A stretch of 64,000 nt of DNA, from the NCBI GenBank assembly GCA_902775345.1, contig CACYLW010000001.1:123958-187957 (forward strand), in the 5' to 3' direction. Numbering within the stretch: position 1 is the stretch's first letter; each line of letters starts with the position of its first letter. The position numbers and the translations under genes were made by a program. Below are positions 8,306 through 16,957 of the stretch, in pieces. Under the pieces are notes generated by a model. That model did not search any database and had not been told where the DNA came from. It saw nothing but the letters and a program-made list of their open reading frames with translations. The DNA is from an uncultured Eubacteriales bacterium (GTDB taxonomy: Bacteria > Bacillota > Clostridia > Peptostreptococcales > Anaerovoracaceae).

Positions 8306-9418
8306 ATGGAGTTCAAAATACCTGAATACAAAGCGCCTGACTTCACAGCGGCTAAGCTTGCGAATGCTCCGGACTGCAGGTTCGAAGAGGCAGACAGAGA
8401 CGGAGTCGCACCTGAGTACTTTCACAGCACATCGATGTTCCCTGAGTATTTCAAGGTGAACGGAGAGTGGAAGCTTGCGGAAGAGAGCAGGATGGATTCG
8501 AGCGTAGTGCTGAGACCTGACGGCAGGCTTGACGTAGTTGAAAACCGCAACATCCGCAAGGGTGATCTTGTGGCGCTCGGAAGAAGTGAGGACGGACGCG
8601 AAGGCATATACGTACACACCAGGGGCTTTGAAGACGAAGAAGCAGAACTTGATGATCAGTTTGTATTCCGCCAGGGCAGAAGCAGGGAGACCTCATATGC
8701 CCGTGACTATGACAAGCTTTTCGAACTGCTGAATTACGAGAAAGAGCACGGGAACATCGTATGGGTCATGGGACCTGCATTTGCCTTTGACCACGACGCG
8801 AGAGCATGCATGCAGGCTCTTGTAGAGAATGGATATGTGGACGCGCTGCTCGCAGGAAACGCGCTGGCTACCCACGACCTCGAAGGAGCTCTGCTTAATA
8901 CGGCGCTTGGTCAGGATATATATACACAGAAGTCGCAGCCAAACGGCCACTACAATCATCTTGACGTAGACAACAAGGTCCGCAGAAGCGGTTCAATTTC
9001 GCAGTTCATCGAGGACTACGGCATCGACAACGGGATCATCTACAGCTGTGTGAAGAACAATGTGCCGATCGTTCTTACCGGTTCCATAAGAGACGACGGT
9101 CCTATACCTGAAGTCATCGCTGATGTCTATAAGGGCCAGAACGTCATGAGACAGACTGTCAAGAAGGCGACAACGGTTATCTGCCTCGCTACGATGCTCC
9201 ACACGATCGCAACGGGCAACATGACACCGTCATTCAGGGTGCTCGAGGACGGCACTGTCAGACCGGTATTCCTTTACACGGTCGACGCCGATGAATTTGT
9301 CGTCAACAAGCTCCTCGACAGAGGAAGCCTTGCGGCGACTACCATAGTTACAAACGTACAGGATTTCATCACGATCGTAGCAAACGGGCTCGGTCTTGAG
9401 TGGAAAAGATATTCATAA
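8306..9418 (+). CDS. TIGR00300-type ornithine cyclodeaminase
   Basis: A 370-residue protein of the LOR/SDH-homologous family TIGR00300, known from archaeal ornithine cyclodeaminase and the C-terminal half of cyanobacterial arginine-catabolic AgrE/ArgZ proteins. These convert ornithine to proline and ammonia and are unrelated in sequence to the bacterial mu-crystallin type. Visible landmarks are GPAFAFDHDAR, LLAGNALATHDLEGA, the nucleotide-binding-like IVLTGSIRDDGPIPEV, and the C-terminal TTIVTNVQDFITIVANGLG. It lies 30 bases behind arcB, whose product is ornithine, which strongly supports the role. The activity itself is inferred. Confidence 0.8.
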   Translation: MEFKIPEYKAPDFTAAKLANAPDCRFEEADRDGVAPEYFHSTSMFPEYFKVNGEWKLAEESRMDSSVVLRPDGRLDVVENRNIRKGDLVALGRSEDGREGIYVHTRGFEDEEAELDDQFVFRQGRSRETSYARDYDKLFELLNYEKEHGNIVWVMGPAFAFDHDARACMQALVENGYVDALLAGNALATHDLEGALLNTALGQDIYTQKSQPNGHYNHLDVDNKVRRSGSISQFIEDYGIDNGIIYSCVKNNVPIVLTGSIRDDGPIPEVIADVYKGQNVMRQTVKKATTVICLATMLHTIATGNMTPSFRVLEDGTVRPVFLYTVDADEFVVNKLLDRGSLAATTIVTNVQDFITIVANGLGLEWKRYS

Positions 9419-9439
9419 GTAAGACAGAAAGGGGATCAC

Positions 9440-10360
9440 ATGGGAGAAGTAAAGCATCTGATCAATATTACCGATCTGAGCGTAGAAGACATCAGTCATC
9501 TGATGGAGACCGCCGATGACATCATCGCGCATCCTGAAGCTTACTGGGACAGCTGTGCGCACAAGAAGCTTGCTACGCTCTTCTTTGAACCGAGTACCAG
9601 AACAAGACTTTCTTTCACGGCAGCCATGATGGAACTGGGCGGCAACGTGCTCGGATTCGACCAGGCACAGTCAAGTTCTTCGGCGAAGGGCGAGACCGTG
9701 GCTGATACCATAATAATGGCCGGCTGCTATGCGGATATAATCGCGATGAGGCATCCGAAGGAGGGCGCGCCGGTTGTAGGTTCTGCCAAATCCTCGGTTC
9801 CTATCATAAACGCCGGAGACGGCGGACATTTCCATCCGACCCAGACTCTGACTGACCTCATGACGATCCACCGCAAGAAGGGCGAGATAGGAAACTTCAC
9901 GGTAGGCCTCTGCGGAGACCTCAAGTACGGGAGAACGGTCCACTCGCTCATCGACGCGCTTCTGAGATACGAAGGCGTGAAATATGTCATGATCGCTCCT
10001 GAAGAGCTCAGGATCCCGGGCTACATCAGAGACAGGCTCAATGACGCGGGCGTCGAGTGGCGCGAGGTTGAAAGCCTCGAGGACGCGATCCCTGAACTCG
10101 ACATACTGTACATGACCAGGATCCAGCAGGAGAGGTTCCCGAGCTGGGAAGAGTATGAGAAACTCAAGGACAGCTTCATACTTACAAGGTCCATGCTGAA
10201 GCCGGCAAAGGAAGACATGATAATCATGCATCCGCTGCCGAGAGTCAACGAGATAGACGTGGATGTGGACGATGATCCGAGAGCATGCTATTTCTATCAG
10301 GCTCTCATGGGCAAGTACATCCGCATGGCGCTCATACTGTATCTGCTGGGCATCAAATAG
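9440..10360 (+). CDS. pyrB: Aspartate carbamoyltransferase catalytic subunit
   Basis: Transfers the carbamoyl group from carbamoyl phosphate to aspartate, the committed step of pyrimidine synthesis. The 306-residue protein carries FFEPSTRTRLSF, the SSSAKGET loop whose Ser and Lys contact carbamoyl phosphate across the trimer interface, and the HPLPR motif. The start has an AAAGGGG ribosome site. It follows the cyclodeaminase gene by 21 bases and precedes pyrI by 13, so it appears to belong to the arginine cluster rather than to a pyr operon. Confidence 0.96.
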   Translation: MGEVKHLINITDLSVEDISHLMETADDIIAHPEAYWDSCAHKKLATLFFEPSTRTRLSFTAAMMELGGNVLGFDQAQSSSSAKGETVADTIIMAGCYADIIAMRHPKEGAPVVGSAKSSVPIINAGDGGHFHPTQTLTDLMTIHRKKGEIGNFTVGLCGDLKYGRTVHSLIDALLRYEGVKYVMIAPEELRIPGYIRDRLNDAGVEWREVESLEDAIPELDILYMTRIQQERFPSWEEYEKLKDSFILTRSMLKPAKEDMIIMHPLPRVNEIDVDVDDDPRACYFYQALMGKYIRMALILYLLGIK

Positions 10361-10373
10361 AGAGGAGGAAACC

Positions 10374-10799
10374 ATGAACATAGACGGAATAAACACAGGA
10401 TATGTACTCGATCACATCAAGGCCGGCAAGGGCTTCGAACTCTATCACCTCCTCGGTCTCGACAAGGCTGACTGCACTGTAGCTATCATACAGAGAGCAT
10501 CCAGCGGGAAGTACGGCGCAAAAGATATCATCAAGATCGATGCTGACATTCCGATCGATTACGACCTGATCGGATACATCAGCTCGGACATCACGGTCAA
10601 TATCGTAAAGGACCGCGAGCTCGTGAAAAAGTTCAAACCGGGTCCTCCGGCAGAACTCAGGAACGTGATCACATGCCGCAATCCGCGGTGCATCACTTCC
10701 GTAGAGAGGGGCATACCGCAGAGGTTCAGACTCGTAGACAAGGAATCCAGGGATTACCGCTGCGTATACTGCGATACGCTGTACCGCGAAAATAAGTAA
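10374..10799 (+). CDS. pyrI: Aspartate carbamoyltransferase regulatory subunit
   Basis: A 141-residue regulatory chain that binds nucleotide effectors and bridges catalytic trimers. The N-terminal nucleotide-binding domain ends near residue 95. The zinc domain has the expected four cysteines as CxxxxC (CRNPRC) and CxxC (CVYC). The start at 10374 was chosen because it follows AGAGGAGGAAACC directly; an upstream in-frame extension would run into pyrB. pyrI is uncommon in Firmicutes but present in many Clostridia. It ends the cluster ahead of a hairpin terminator. Confidence 0.94.
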   Translation: MNIDGINTGYVLDHIKAGKGFELYHLLGLDKADCTVAIIQRASSGKYGAKDIIKIDADIPIDYDLIGYISSDITVNIVKDRELVKKFKPGPPAELRNVITCRNPRCITSVERGIPQRFRLVDKESRDYRCVYCDTLYRENK

Positions 10800-10805
10800 G
10801 CAAAT

Positions 10806-10837
10806 GGACTCCATGGCAGGGCCATGGGGTCCTTTGA
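10806..10837 (+). terminator. Terminator after pyrBI
   Basis: GGACTCCATGGC pairs with GCCATGGGGTCC (one T-G wobble) and is followed by a short T run. It closes the arginine-pyrimidine cluster. Confidence 0.75.
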
Positions 10838-10868
10838 TAAACGGATAATAATCAAGTGAGGTCTAGAG

Positions 10869-11606
10869 ATGAAGAAAAATAGACTCCTTATACTGATGCT
10901 GGCGCTCGCGCTGATAACAGCTCTCCTGCTGCCTGCGTGCAGTAAGAAAGAAGAGAGCCCGGAACCGTCTGAGCCCGCTGAAGCAGCTGAGACAGAAGAA
11001 ACGGAGGAGGCATCAGTGATAGACTACATGGTCCTGGTAAATAAAGACAGCGAGCTGCCTGCGGGATGGGAGGAGGCTCTCGATGTCACTGCCATCACCA
11101 ATTCTGTAGGTGATGAGGTGCAGACTGAGAAGAAGGCTTATGAGGCATACTGCGCTCTCAAGGAAGCAGTCGAAAAGGACCTTGAGGGATATGATAAAGG
11201 GGAGGTCAGGCTCGAACTGGACTCCGCCTACAGAAGCGTCGAGGCGCAGCAGAAGATAGTTGACGACTTTACGGAAAAATACGGCGAAGACTATGTCAGA
11301 AAGTATGTAGCTGTTCCGGGTTACTCCGAACATCATACGGGACTTGCGCTTGACCTTTACTTCACGATAGACGGCAAGGACATCTACGAGAATGAGGATC
11401 TGGTACAGTATCCGGATATATGGGAAGCGGTCCACGCCAGACTTCCGGAATTCGGGTTCATACTCCGCTTCCCGGAAGGGAAAGAGGACACTACCGGATA
11501 TGCCTATGAGCCTTGGCACATCCGTTATCTGGACAGTCCTGAGATAGCTAAGGAAATAACCGACAGCGGCATGACGCTTGAAGAATACCTCGCTGAGAAG
11601 AAATAA
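10869..11606 (+). CDS. VanY-like D,D-carboxypeptidase lipoprotein
   Basis: A membrane-anchored carboxypeptidase that trims the terminal D-alanine of peptidoglycan stems. The signal ends in a lipobox (LLPAC, cysteine at residue 24), followed by a Glu/Pro-rich spacer. The catalytic M15B domain shows SAYRSVEAQ, SEHHTGLALDL with the zinc His and Asp, and EPWHIRYL with the catalytic Glu and last zinc His. It has its own GTGAGGT ribosome site, 70 bases after the pyrI stop and beyond a terminator. Like the other envelope genes here it indicates a monoderm cell wall. A role in glycopeptide resistance is not suggested by the neighbours. Confidence 0.92.
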   Translation: MKKNRLLILMLALALITALLLPACSKKEESPEPSEPAEAAETEETEEASVIDYMVLVNKDSELPAGWEEALDVTAITNSVGDEVQTEKKAYEAYCALKEAVEKDLEGYDKGEVRLELDSAYRSVEAQQKIVDDFTEKYGEDYVRKYVAVPGYSEHHTGLALDLYFTIDGKDIYENEDLVQYPDIWEAVHARLPEFGFILRFPEGKEDTTGYAYEPWHIRYLDSPEIAKEITDSGMTLEEYLAEKK

Positions 11607-11634
11607 GCAGGATGACCGGAACCGGGAGGAAAAC

Positions 11635-13020
11635 ATGGGTATAATTGCAGGATTCATGGTGCCGCATCCGCCTATGATCGTGCCCGACATAGGCAGGGGG
11701 AGCGAGGCGCAGGTGGCGGAAACCACTGCTGCCTATGAAAGGGTGGCGGATGAGATAGCGGCACTCGCTCCGGAAACGATTATAATAACAAGCCCTCATT
11801 CGATAATGTATGCGGACTACTTTCACATCTCGCCGGGCAGAAGCGCAGGCGGGAGTTTCGCCGGCTTCAGAGCTCCGGGAGTAAGATTCAATGAAGAGTA
11901 TGACACGGAGCTCGTCAGGGAGATATGCAGACTGGCCGATGAAGAGGATTTTCCCGCGGGCACTATGGGCGAGCGGGACAGGGAGCTTGATCACGGAACG
12001 ATGGTCCCTCTCTGGTTCATCAGGAACAGGTATAAGGGCGGAAAGATAGTGCGCATCGGACTTTCAGGACTGCCTCTGATCGATCACTACAGGCTCGGAA
12101 TGATACTGCGCGAAGCTGCTGAAAATACAGGCCGCAGAGTGGTTATTGTCGCCAGCGGTGATCTTTCGCACAAGCTGCAGGATTACGGGCCGTATGGATT
12201 CGCGCCGGAGGGGCCGGTGTACGATGAGCGCATAATGGATGTGATGGGGCGCGCCGCCTTCGGTGAACTCCTTGACTTCGACAGCGCATTCTGCGACAAG
12301 GCTGCCGAATGCGGACACCGCTCGTTCGTCATAATGGGCGGCGCGTTCGACGGCACGGCCGTAAGGGCTGAGAGGCTGGCTCATCAGGATGTCACGGGCG
12401 TAGGATACGGTATATGCACGTTCTATCCTAAGGGCCCTGACGAAAGCAGGCGCTTCCTGGAACGCAGGATGGCGGAGATCGAAGAGGAACTCCGAGCGAA
12501 GCGTGAACAGTCTGACGAGTATGTAAGGCTGGCGCGTGAGGCTGTGGAGGCATATGTGCTCAGGCGCGAGGTGCTGAAAGTACCGGCAGGACTGCCCGGT
12601 GAGATGCTTTCGGATCAGGCAGGAGCATTCGTGTCGATACACGAGCACGGAGAGCTGAGAGGATGCATCGGAACGATCAGCCCGACGAGGAACTGCATAG
12701 CTGAGGAGATCATAGGCAACGCGATCAGCGCTTCGACGAGAGACCCGAGGTTCCCGGCGATAAAGGCTGACGAGCTGCCGTGGCTTGAGATAAACGTGGA
12801 TGTGCTCGGCGAGCCCGAAGACATAGACTCCGAAGACGAACTCGATGTCAAGAGATACGGAGTCATAGTAAGCTGCGGGCACAGGAGGGGCCTGCTGCTG
12901 CCTGACCTCGACGGCGTCGACACGCCGGAGCAGCAGGTTGAGATCGCGATGAAAAAGGGCGGCATCCACAGGTTCGAGAAATATAAACTGCAGAGATTCG
13001 AAGTGATAAGGCATTACTGA
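11635..13020 (+). CDS. MEMO-AMMECR1 fusion (AmmeMemoRadiSam system proteins B and A)
   Basis: A 461-residue two-domain protein. Residues 1 to about 270 form a MEMO1-like domain related to extradiol dioxygenases (MVPHPPMIVPDIGRG at the start, SPHS and ASGDLSHKL motifs with likely metal ligands). Residues about 290-460 form an AMMECR1 domain (GAFVSIHEHGELRGCIGT and FPAIKADELPWLEINVDVL). The radical SAM gene follows directly. Together they make up the AmmeMemoRadiSam set, conserved across bacteria and archaea without a settled function. The start at 11635 follows GGGAGGAAAAC. In many genomes A and B are separate; here they are one chain. Confidence 0.9.
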   Translation: MGIIAGFMVPHPPMIVPDIGRGSEAQVAETTAAYERVADEIAALAPETIIITSPHSIMYADYFHISPGRSAGGSFAGFRAPGVRFNEEYDTELVREICRLADEEDFPAGTMGERDRELDHGTMVPLWFIRNRYKGGKIVRIGLSGLPLIDHYRLGMILREAAENTGRRVVIVASGDLSHKLQDYGPYGFAPEGPVYDERIMDVMGRAAFGELLDFDSAFCDKAAECGHRSFVIMGGAFDGTAVRAERLAHQDVTGVGYGICTFYPKGPDESRRFLERRMAEIEEELRAKREQSDEYVRLAREAVEAYVLRREVLKVPAGLPGEMLSDQAGAFVSIHEHGELRGCIGTISPTRNCIAEEIIGNAISASTRDPRFPAIKADELPWLEINVDVLGEPEDIDSEDELDVKRYGVIVSCGHRRGLLLPDLDGVDTPEQQVEIAMKKGGIHRFEKYKLQRFEVIRHY

Positions 13021-13021
13021 C

Positions 13022-13882
13022 ATGGCTGTTTGCAAGGTTTGTTTCAGACACTGCGATATACCGGAAGGGGGTCTGGGCTTTTGCGGAGCGCGGACCTGCA
13101 CTGACGGAACGGTGACCGCCGCCAATTACGGCAGAGTCACTTCGCTTGCTCTCGATCCGATAGAAAAGAAACCGCTCGCGAGGTTCCATCCGGGTTCGAT
13201 GATCCTTTCGGCGGGCAGCTACGGATGCAATCTGAGGTGTCCGTTCTGTCAGAACTATCAGATATCCTGGTCAGAGGAAGCATACCGGTTTGCTGACAGG
13301 GCGGAATACATACCGCCTGAGGAGATGGCGGACATAGCGCTGTCATGCAGGGACCGGGGCAACATAGGAGTAGCTTTCACATATAACGAGCCGCTCATAG
13401 GATATGAATACATACGTGACACGGCAAAGCTGGTGCATGAGCAGGGCATGGTCAACGTGATCGTTACCAACGGCACCGCGGACCTCTCCGTACTCGCCGG
13501 ACTTGCGCCGTATATAGATGCGATGAACATAGACCTCAAGGGCTTCAGCGATCACTATTACAACAAGGTGCTCGGCGGCGACCGCGCCATGACGATGGCT
13601 TTCATCGAAGAGGCGGTAAAACACTGTCACGTTGAGCTGACGACCCTTATCGTTCCGGGTGAGAACGACAGCGAGGACGAGATGCGTGAGATGACGGCCT
13701 GGATCGCAGGACTCACTGACAGTGACGGCAATACAATAGGCGAGGGGATCCCGCTGCACATCTCGAGATTCTTTCCGAGGTTCCACATGACGGACAGGGA
13801 CGCAACGAAGGTAAGTCTCGTTTACAGGCTGGCAGATGTGGCCCGCGAAAGACTGAGGCATGTTTATACCGGCAACTGCTGA
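13022..13882 (+). CDS. amrS: AmmeMemoRadiSam system radical SAM enzyme
   Basis: A 286-residue radical SAM enzyme. The cluster motif CNLRCPFC (CxxxCxxC) lies in SYGCNLRCPFCQNYQIS, followed by VAFTYNEPLIGYEY and VTNGTADLS. The N-terminal CxxC-type cysteines (VCKVCFRHC, GFCGARTC) look like an additional metal or cluster site, as in this family. It begins one base after the stop of the MEMO-AMMECR1 gene, so the two are coupled. The family resembles pyruvate-formate-lyase activases, but its substrate is not established. Confidence 0.92.
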   Translation: MAVCKVCFRHCDIPEGGLGFCGARTCTDGTVTAANYGRVTSLALDPIEKKPLARFHPGSMILSAGSYGCNLRCPFCQNYQISWSEEAYRFADRAEYIPPEEMADIALSCRDRGNIGVAFTYNEPLIGYEYIRDTAKLVHEQGMVNVIVTNGTADLSVLAGLAPYIDAMNIDLKGFSDHYYNKVLGGDRAMTMAFIEEAVKHCHVELTTLIVPGENDSEDEMREMTAWIAGLTDSDGNTIGEGIPLHISRFFPRFHMTDRDATKVSLVYRLADVARERLRHVYTGNC

Positions 13883-13930
13883 TGCAGGGCTGAGCCGGAC
13901 TGAATAATAAAAGGCTATTGGGAGAAGGAC

Positions 13931-14638
13931 TTGAGAAAAATAACAGGGAAAGACATAAGGGCAGCGTTCCGCACGTCGTCGCCTATCATCGTGACCTTTC
14001 TTGTGCTGGGCATAGGATACGGCATACTGATGGAAAAGCACGGATACGGACCCATGTGGTCGCTGCTTTCCGGGATAATCATATTAAGCGGGACCGCGCA
14101 GTTCGTCAGCGTCACGATGCTGAGCAGCGGCTCTGTTTTAATGGCCGGGCTCACCGCCCTCATGATATCCGCCAGGCACATATTCTTCAGCATATCGATG
14201 ATAGGCAGGTACAGCAGCGAGGGCAGGCGCAAAGGTTATCTTTATTATGCCCTCTGCGATGAGACCTATGCCATGCTGAGCAAGGATGACGGTCCTGAAG
14301 GCGTCAATGTCAGCAATTACAGGCTGCTCGTGACGCTGTTCGACCAGAGCGCCTGGTTAACAGGCTCATTCCTCGGCGGATGGATAGGCACGCTGCTCAC
14401 TTTCGACTCGACGGGGATCGACTTCGCCATGACTGCGCTGTTCACGACCGTGTTCATACAGCAGTGGATAGACAATAAATGTCATCTGCCGGCAGTACTG
14501 GGAGTGACGGCGACTCTGGCTTGCCGCGTCATATTCGGAAGGGACATATTCCTCATCCCGGCAATGATCATAATAATCGCTGTGCTGACAGCTGCCCGCG
14601 GAAAAATTGAACCGGCAGGAGGTGAGAGCCATGACTGA
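13931..14638 (+). CDS. azlC: AzlC-like branched-chain amino acid exporter subunit
   Basis: The large subunit of an AzlCD-type efflux pump. The 235-residue membrane protein has several helices and the family signature LSGTAQFVSV followed by ISARHIFFSISMI. It starts with TTG at 13931 after GGGAGAAGGAC; no closer ATG fits. Its last 8 bases overlap the azlD start, which is typical for this pair. AzlCD in Bacillus exports leucine analogues. BrnQ, encoded further along, would import the same amino acids. Confidence 0.92.
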   Translation: MRKITGKDIRAAFRTSSPIIVTFLVLGIGYGILMEKHGYGPMWSLLSGIIILSGTAQFVSVTMLSSGSVLMAGLTALMISARHIFFSISMIGRYSSEGRRKGYLYYALCDETYAMLSKDDGPEGVNVSNYRLLVTLFDQSAWLTGSFLGGWIGTLLTFDSTGIDFAMTALFTTVFIQQWIDNKCHLPAVLGVTATLACRVIFGRDIFLIPAMIIIIAVLTAARGKIEPAGGESHD

Positions 14639-14960
14639 TCACATGCACGCGATGATAGTGATAGCTGTGATGGGGCTTGCCGTACTGGCTACGAGGATAG
14701 TGCCGGTGCTCATCTTCGGCAGAGGAGAGAAGGTGCCGGAATTCATACTTTACCTCGGAAGGGTAGTGCCTTACACGGCCATGGGACTGCTCATCGTATA
14801 CTGCCTCAGGGACATGCCGGTGCTCGATGCGCCGCACGGATTGCCAGAGATAATATCGCTGACAGTTGTTACAGTTACGTATCTCTGGAAACGCAACACA
14901 ATACTGAGCGTTGTGGCAGGAACGGCTCTGTACATGTTCCTTGTGCAATCGATATTCTGA
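14631..14960 (+). CDS. azlD: AzlD-like small subunit
   Basis: A 109-residue protein with three or four hydrophobic helices, including VIAVMGLAVLATRIVPVLIF and the family-like PVLIFGRGEKVPEFILYLG. The start at 14631 was chosen because GGAGGTGAGAGCC precedes it and because it gives the usual 8-base overlap with azlC. It acts together with AzlC in amino acid efflux. Confidence 0.9.
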   Translation: MTDHMHAMIVIAVMGLAVLATRIVPVLIFGRGEKVPEFILYLGRVVPYTAMGLLIVYCLRDMPVLDAPHGLPEIISLTVVTVTYLWKRNTILSVVAGTALYMFLVQSIF

Positions 14961-14972
14961 AAAGGACAGACA

Positions 14973-16229
14973 GTGAACGATCTTCTTACCGAAAACACGG
15001 ATCACACAGAAAAATACATACTTGTCGCAGTAGCTTCGGGAGATGAAGAAGCCGCCTGGGACTCGCTTGACGAGCTCTCCGACCTTCTCGACACAGCCGG
15101 CGGAGAGACGGTGATGCAGGTCGTACAGAACCTTGCCCATCCTGACAAAGCGACATATATCGGAAAGGGCAAGGCCGCTGAGATCCGTGAGGCGATAGAG
15201 ATCCATGAGGCCGACGGCATTATCTGCGACGATGAGCTGACAGCCTCGCAGATGCGGAACCTTTCTGAACTGACCGGAGCGAAGGTCATTGACAGAACTA
15301 CGCTCATACTCGACATCTTTGCTGCCCATGCCCGCACAAGAGAGGGAAAGCTTCAGGTAGAGATCGCCCAGCAGAAATACAGATACGCAAGGCTTCGCGG
15401 AATGGGTGAGGCGCTTTCCAGACTCGGCGCAGGCATAGGAACAAGAGGTCCGGGCGAGACGAAGCTCGAGACCGACAGACGAGTGATACAGAAGCGGATA
15501 AAGATACTTTCGGACGATATCGAGGCCATGAAGAGGGCGCGCGACACAGCCCGTAAGAGACGGTCTTCCAATGCTGTGCCGGCTGCTGCGATCGTCGGCT
15601 ACACCAACGCGGGCAAGTCTACGCTGCTCAACAGGATCACGGGTTCGGACGTGCTGTCCGAAGACAAGCTCTTCGCGACACTCGATCCTACAACAAGGGC
15701 GGCTCTGCTTCCTGACGGCCAGCAGGTGCTGTTCACCGACACGGTAGGGTTCATAAACAAGCTTCCGCACAATCTCGTCGACGCGTTCCGCAGTACTCTG
15801 GAAGAAGCCGGCTATGCCGACATCATAGTGCATGTGATAGACGCGTCGGATCCGCAGGCCGAGATGCACCGGAGAGTAGTCTATGATACACTTATAGACC
15901 TCGGGATCACCGACAAGCCGGTCATCACGGTATGGAACAAGGCGGATCTGGTCGATGAGGATGCGCTCTTCAGGGACTTCGGAGCTGACGCATCGGTGAA
16001 GATCTCGGCAAAGACGGGTGCCGGACTCGATGAGTTTTACGGTGAACTTGCAAGACTTCTCAGGGAGAGCCGGCTCTTTATCGATACGGTCATCTCATAT
16101 AAAAATACCGCTGTCGTAGCGGAGATAAGAAAGACCGGCCAGCTTCTCACGGAAGACTATGAGGAGGAGGGCATACACATTAAGGCGTACGTGCCGCGTG
16201 CCCTGGCTGCAAAACGGGAACTTGAATGA
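14973..16229 (+). CDS. hflX: GTPase HflX
   Basis: A ribosome-associated GTPase that splits stalled 70S ribosomes. The N-terminal HflX domain has the glycine-rich region (RLGAGIGTRGPGETKLE), and the G domain has GYTNAGKS, DTVGF and NKAD. The 418-residue length is normal. The start is GTG at 14973, preceded by AAAGGACAGACA, 12 bases after azlD. It overlaps the next gene by ATGA. Confidence 0.95.
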   Translation: MNDLLTENTDHTEKYILVAVASGDEEAAWDSLDELSDLLDTAGGETVMQVVQNLAHPDKATYIGKGKAAEIREAIEIHEADGIICDDELTASQMRNLSELTGAKVIDRTTLILDIFAAHARTREGKLQVEIAQQKYRYARLRGMGEALSRLGAGIGTRGPGETKLETDRRVIQKRIKILSDDIEAMKRARDTARKRRSSNAVPAAAIVGYTNAGKSTLLNRITGSDVLSEDKLFATLDPTTRAALLPDGQQVLFTDTVGFINKLPHNLVDAFRSTLEEAGYADIIVHVIDASDPQAEMHRRVVYDTLIDLGITDKPVITVWNKADLVDEDALFRDFGADASVKISAKTGAGLDEFYGELARLLRESRLFIDTVISYKNTAVVAEIRKTGQLLTEDYEEEGIHIKAYVPRALAAKRELE

Positions 16230-16918
16230 TAAGACTGATTAAAAAACTGATGATACTTATAATAATTGCTGCAGTGCTCGTGTTCGGACTCAGCGCCTAT
16301 GTGACCCAGTCCGTAAAAAGTGAGATCGCCGGAGTGGATGCCGGAGATGGCATAAGTGAGACTGAAGCAGCAGACTGCAAAAGCATCGATCCGCAGTGCA
16401 TACTGGTGCTGGGATGTGCGGTATGGGCAGACGATGAGCCGTCACCCATGCTCAGGGACAGGCTCGATACAGCCATCTCACTCTACAAGGCAGGCGTTGC
16501 GCCAAAGCTGCTACTCAGCGGTGACAACAGCATCGTGGAGTACAGTGAGCCGGACTGCATGCTGAAGTACACGCTTGCTCAGGGAGTCCCGCCTGAAGAC
16601 ATATTTCTTGACTATGCCGGATTCTCCACATATGAGTCTGTGTACAGATCGCACGCGGTGTTCATGGCAGACCGCCTGATAGTGGTCACGCAGAAGTATC
16701 ACCTGTTCAGGGCTCTCAAGGCGTGCGAAGCCCTTGGGATCGAGGCAAAGGGCGTAGCATCCAACCAGCAGAAATACGCAGGCAGATACTACAGAGAGGC
16801 AAGAGAGGTGCTGGCGCGCGATAAAGACCTTTTCAAGGGAATGATAAAGGCGAAGCCGACATTCCTGGGCGAAGAGATTCCTGTGGATGGAGACGGAACA
16901 GTCACGCATCTCAACTGA
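16226..16918 (+). CDS. SanA/YdcF-like DUF218 membrane protein
   Basis: A 230-residue protein with one N-terminal membrane helix (LMILIIIAAVLVFGLSAYV) and an external DUF218 domain. The domain core shows ILVLGCAVWADDEPSPML, LLLSGD, and VTQKYHLFRAL, as in SanA, which affects vancomycin exclusion in E. coli. It is expected to act on an envelope substrate; none is established. It is coupled to hflX by a 4-base overlap. Confidence 0.85.
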   Translation: MIRLIKKLMILIIIAAVLVFGLSAYVTQSVKSEIAGVDAGDGISETEAADCKSIDPQCILVLGCAVWADDEPSPMLRDRLDTAISLYKAGVAPKLLLSGDNSIVEYSEPDCMLKYTLAQGVPPEDIFLDYAGFSTYESVYRSHAVFMADRLIVVTQKYHLFRALKACEALGIEAKGVASNQQKYAGRYYREAREVLARDKDLFKGMIKAKPTFLGEEIPVDGDGTVTHLN

Positions 16919-16957
16919 TAACAAGGAAACAATAATAACAGTCTTGGAGATAATAGA

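Noticed and set aside
14568-15869. Long leftward open frame opposite azlD and hflX
   Set aside because: It is a shadow of the hflX frame: its protein shows no domain and the rightward genes have full family motifs.
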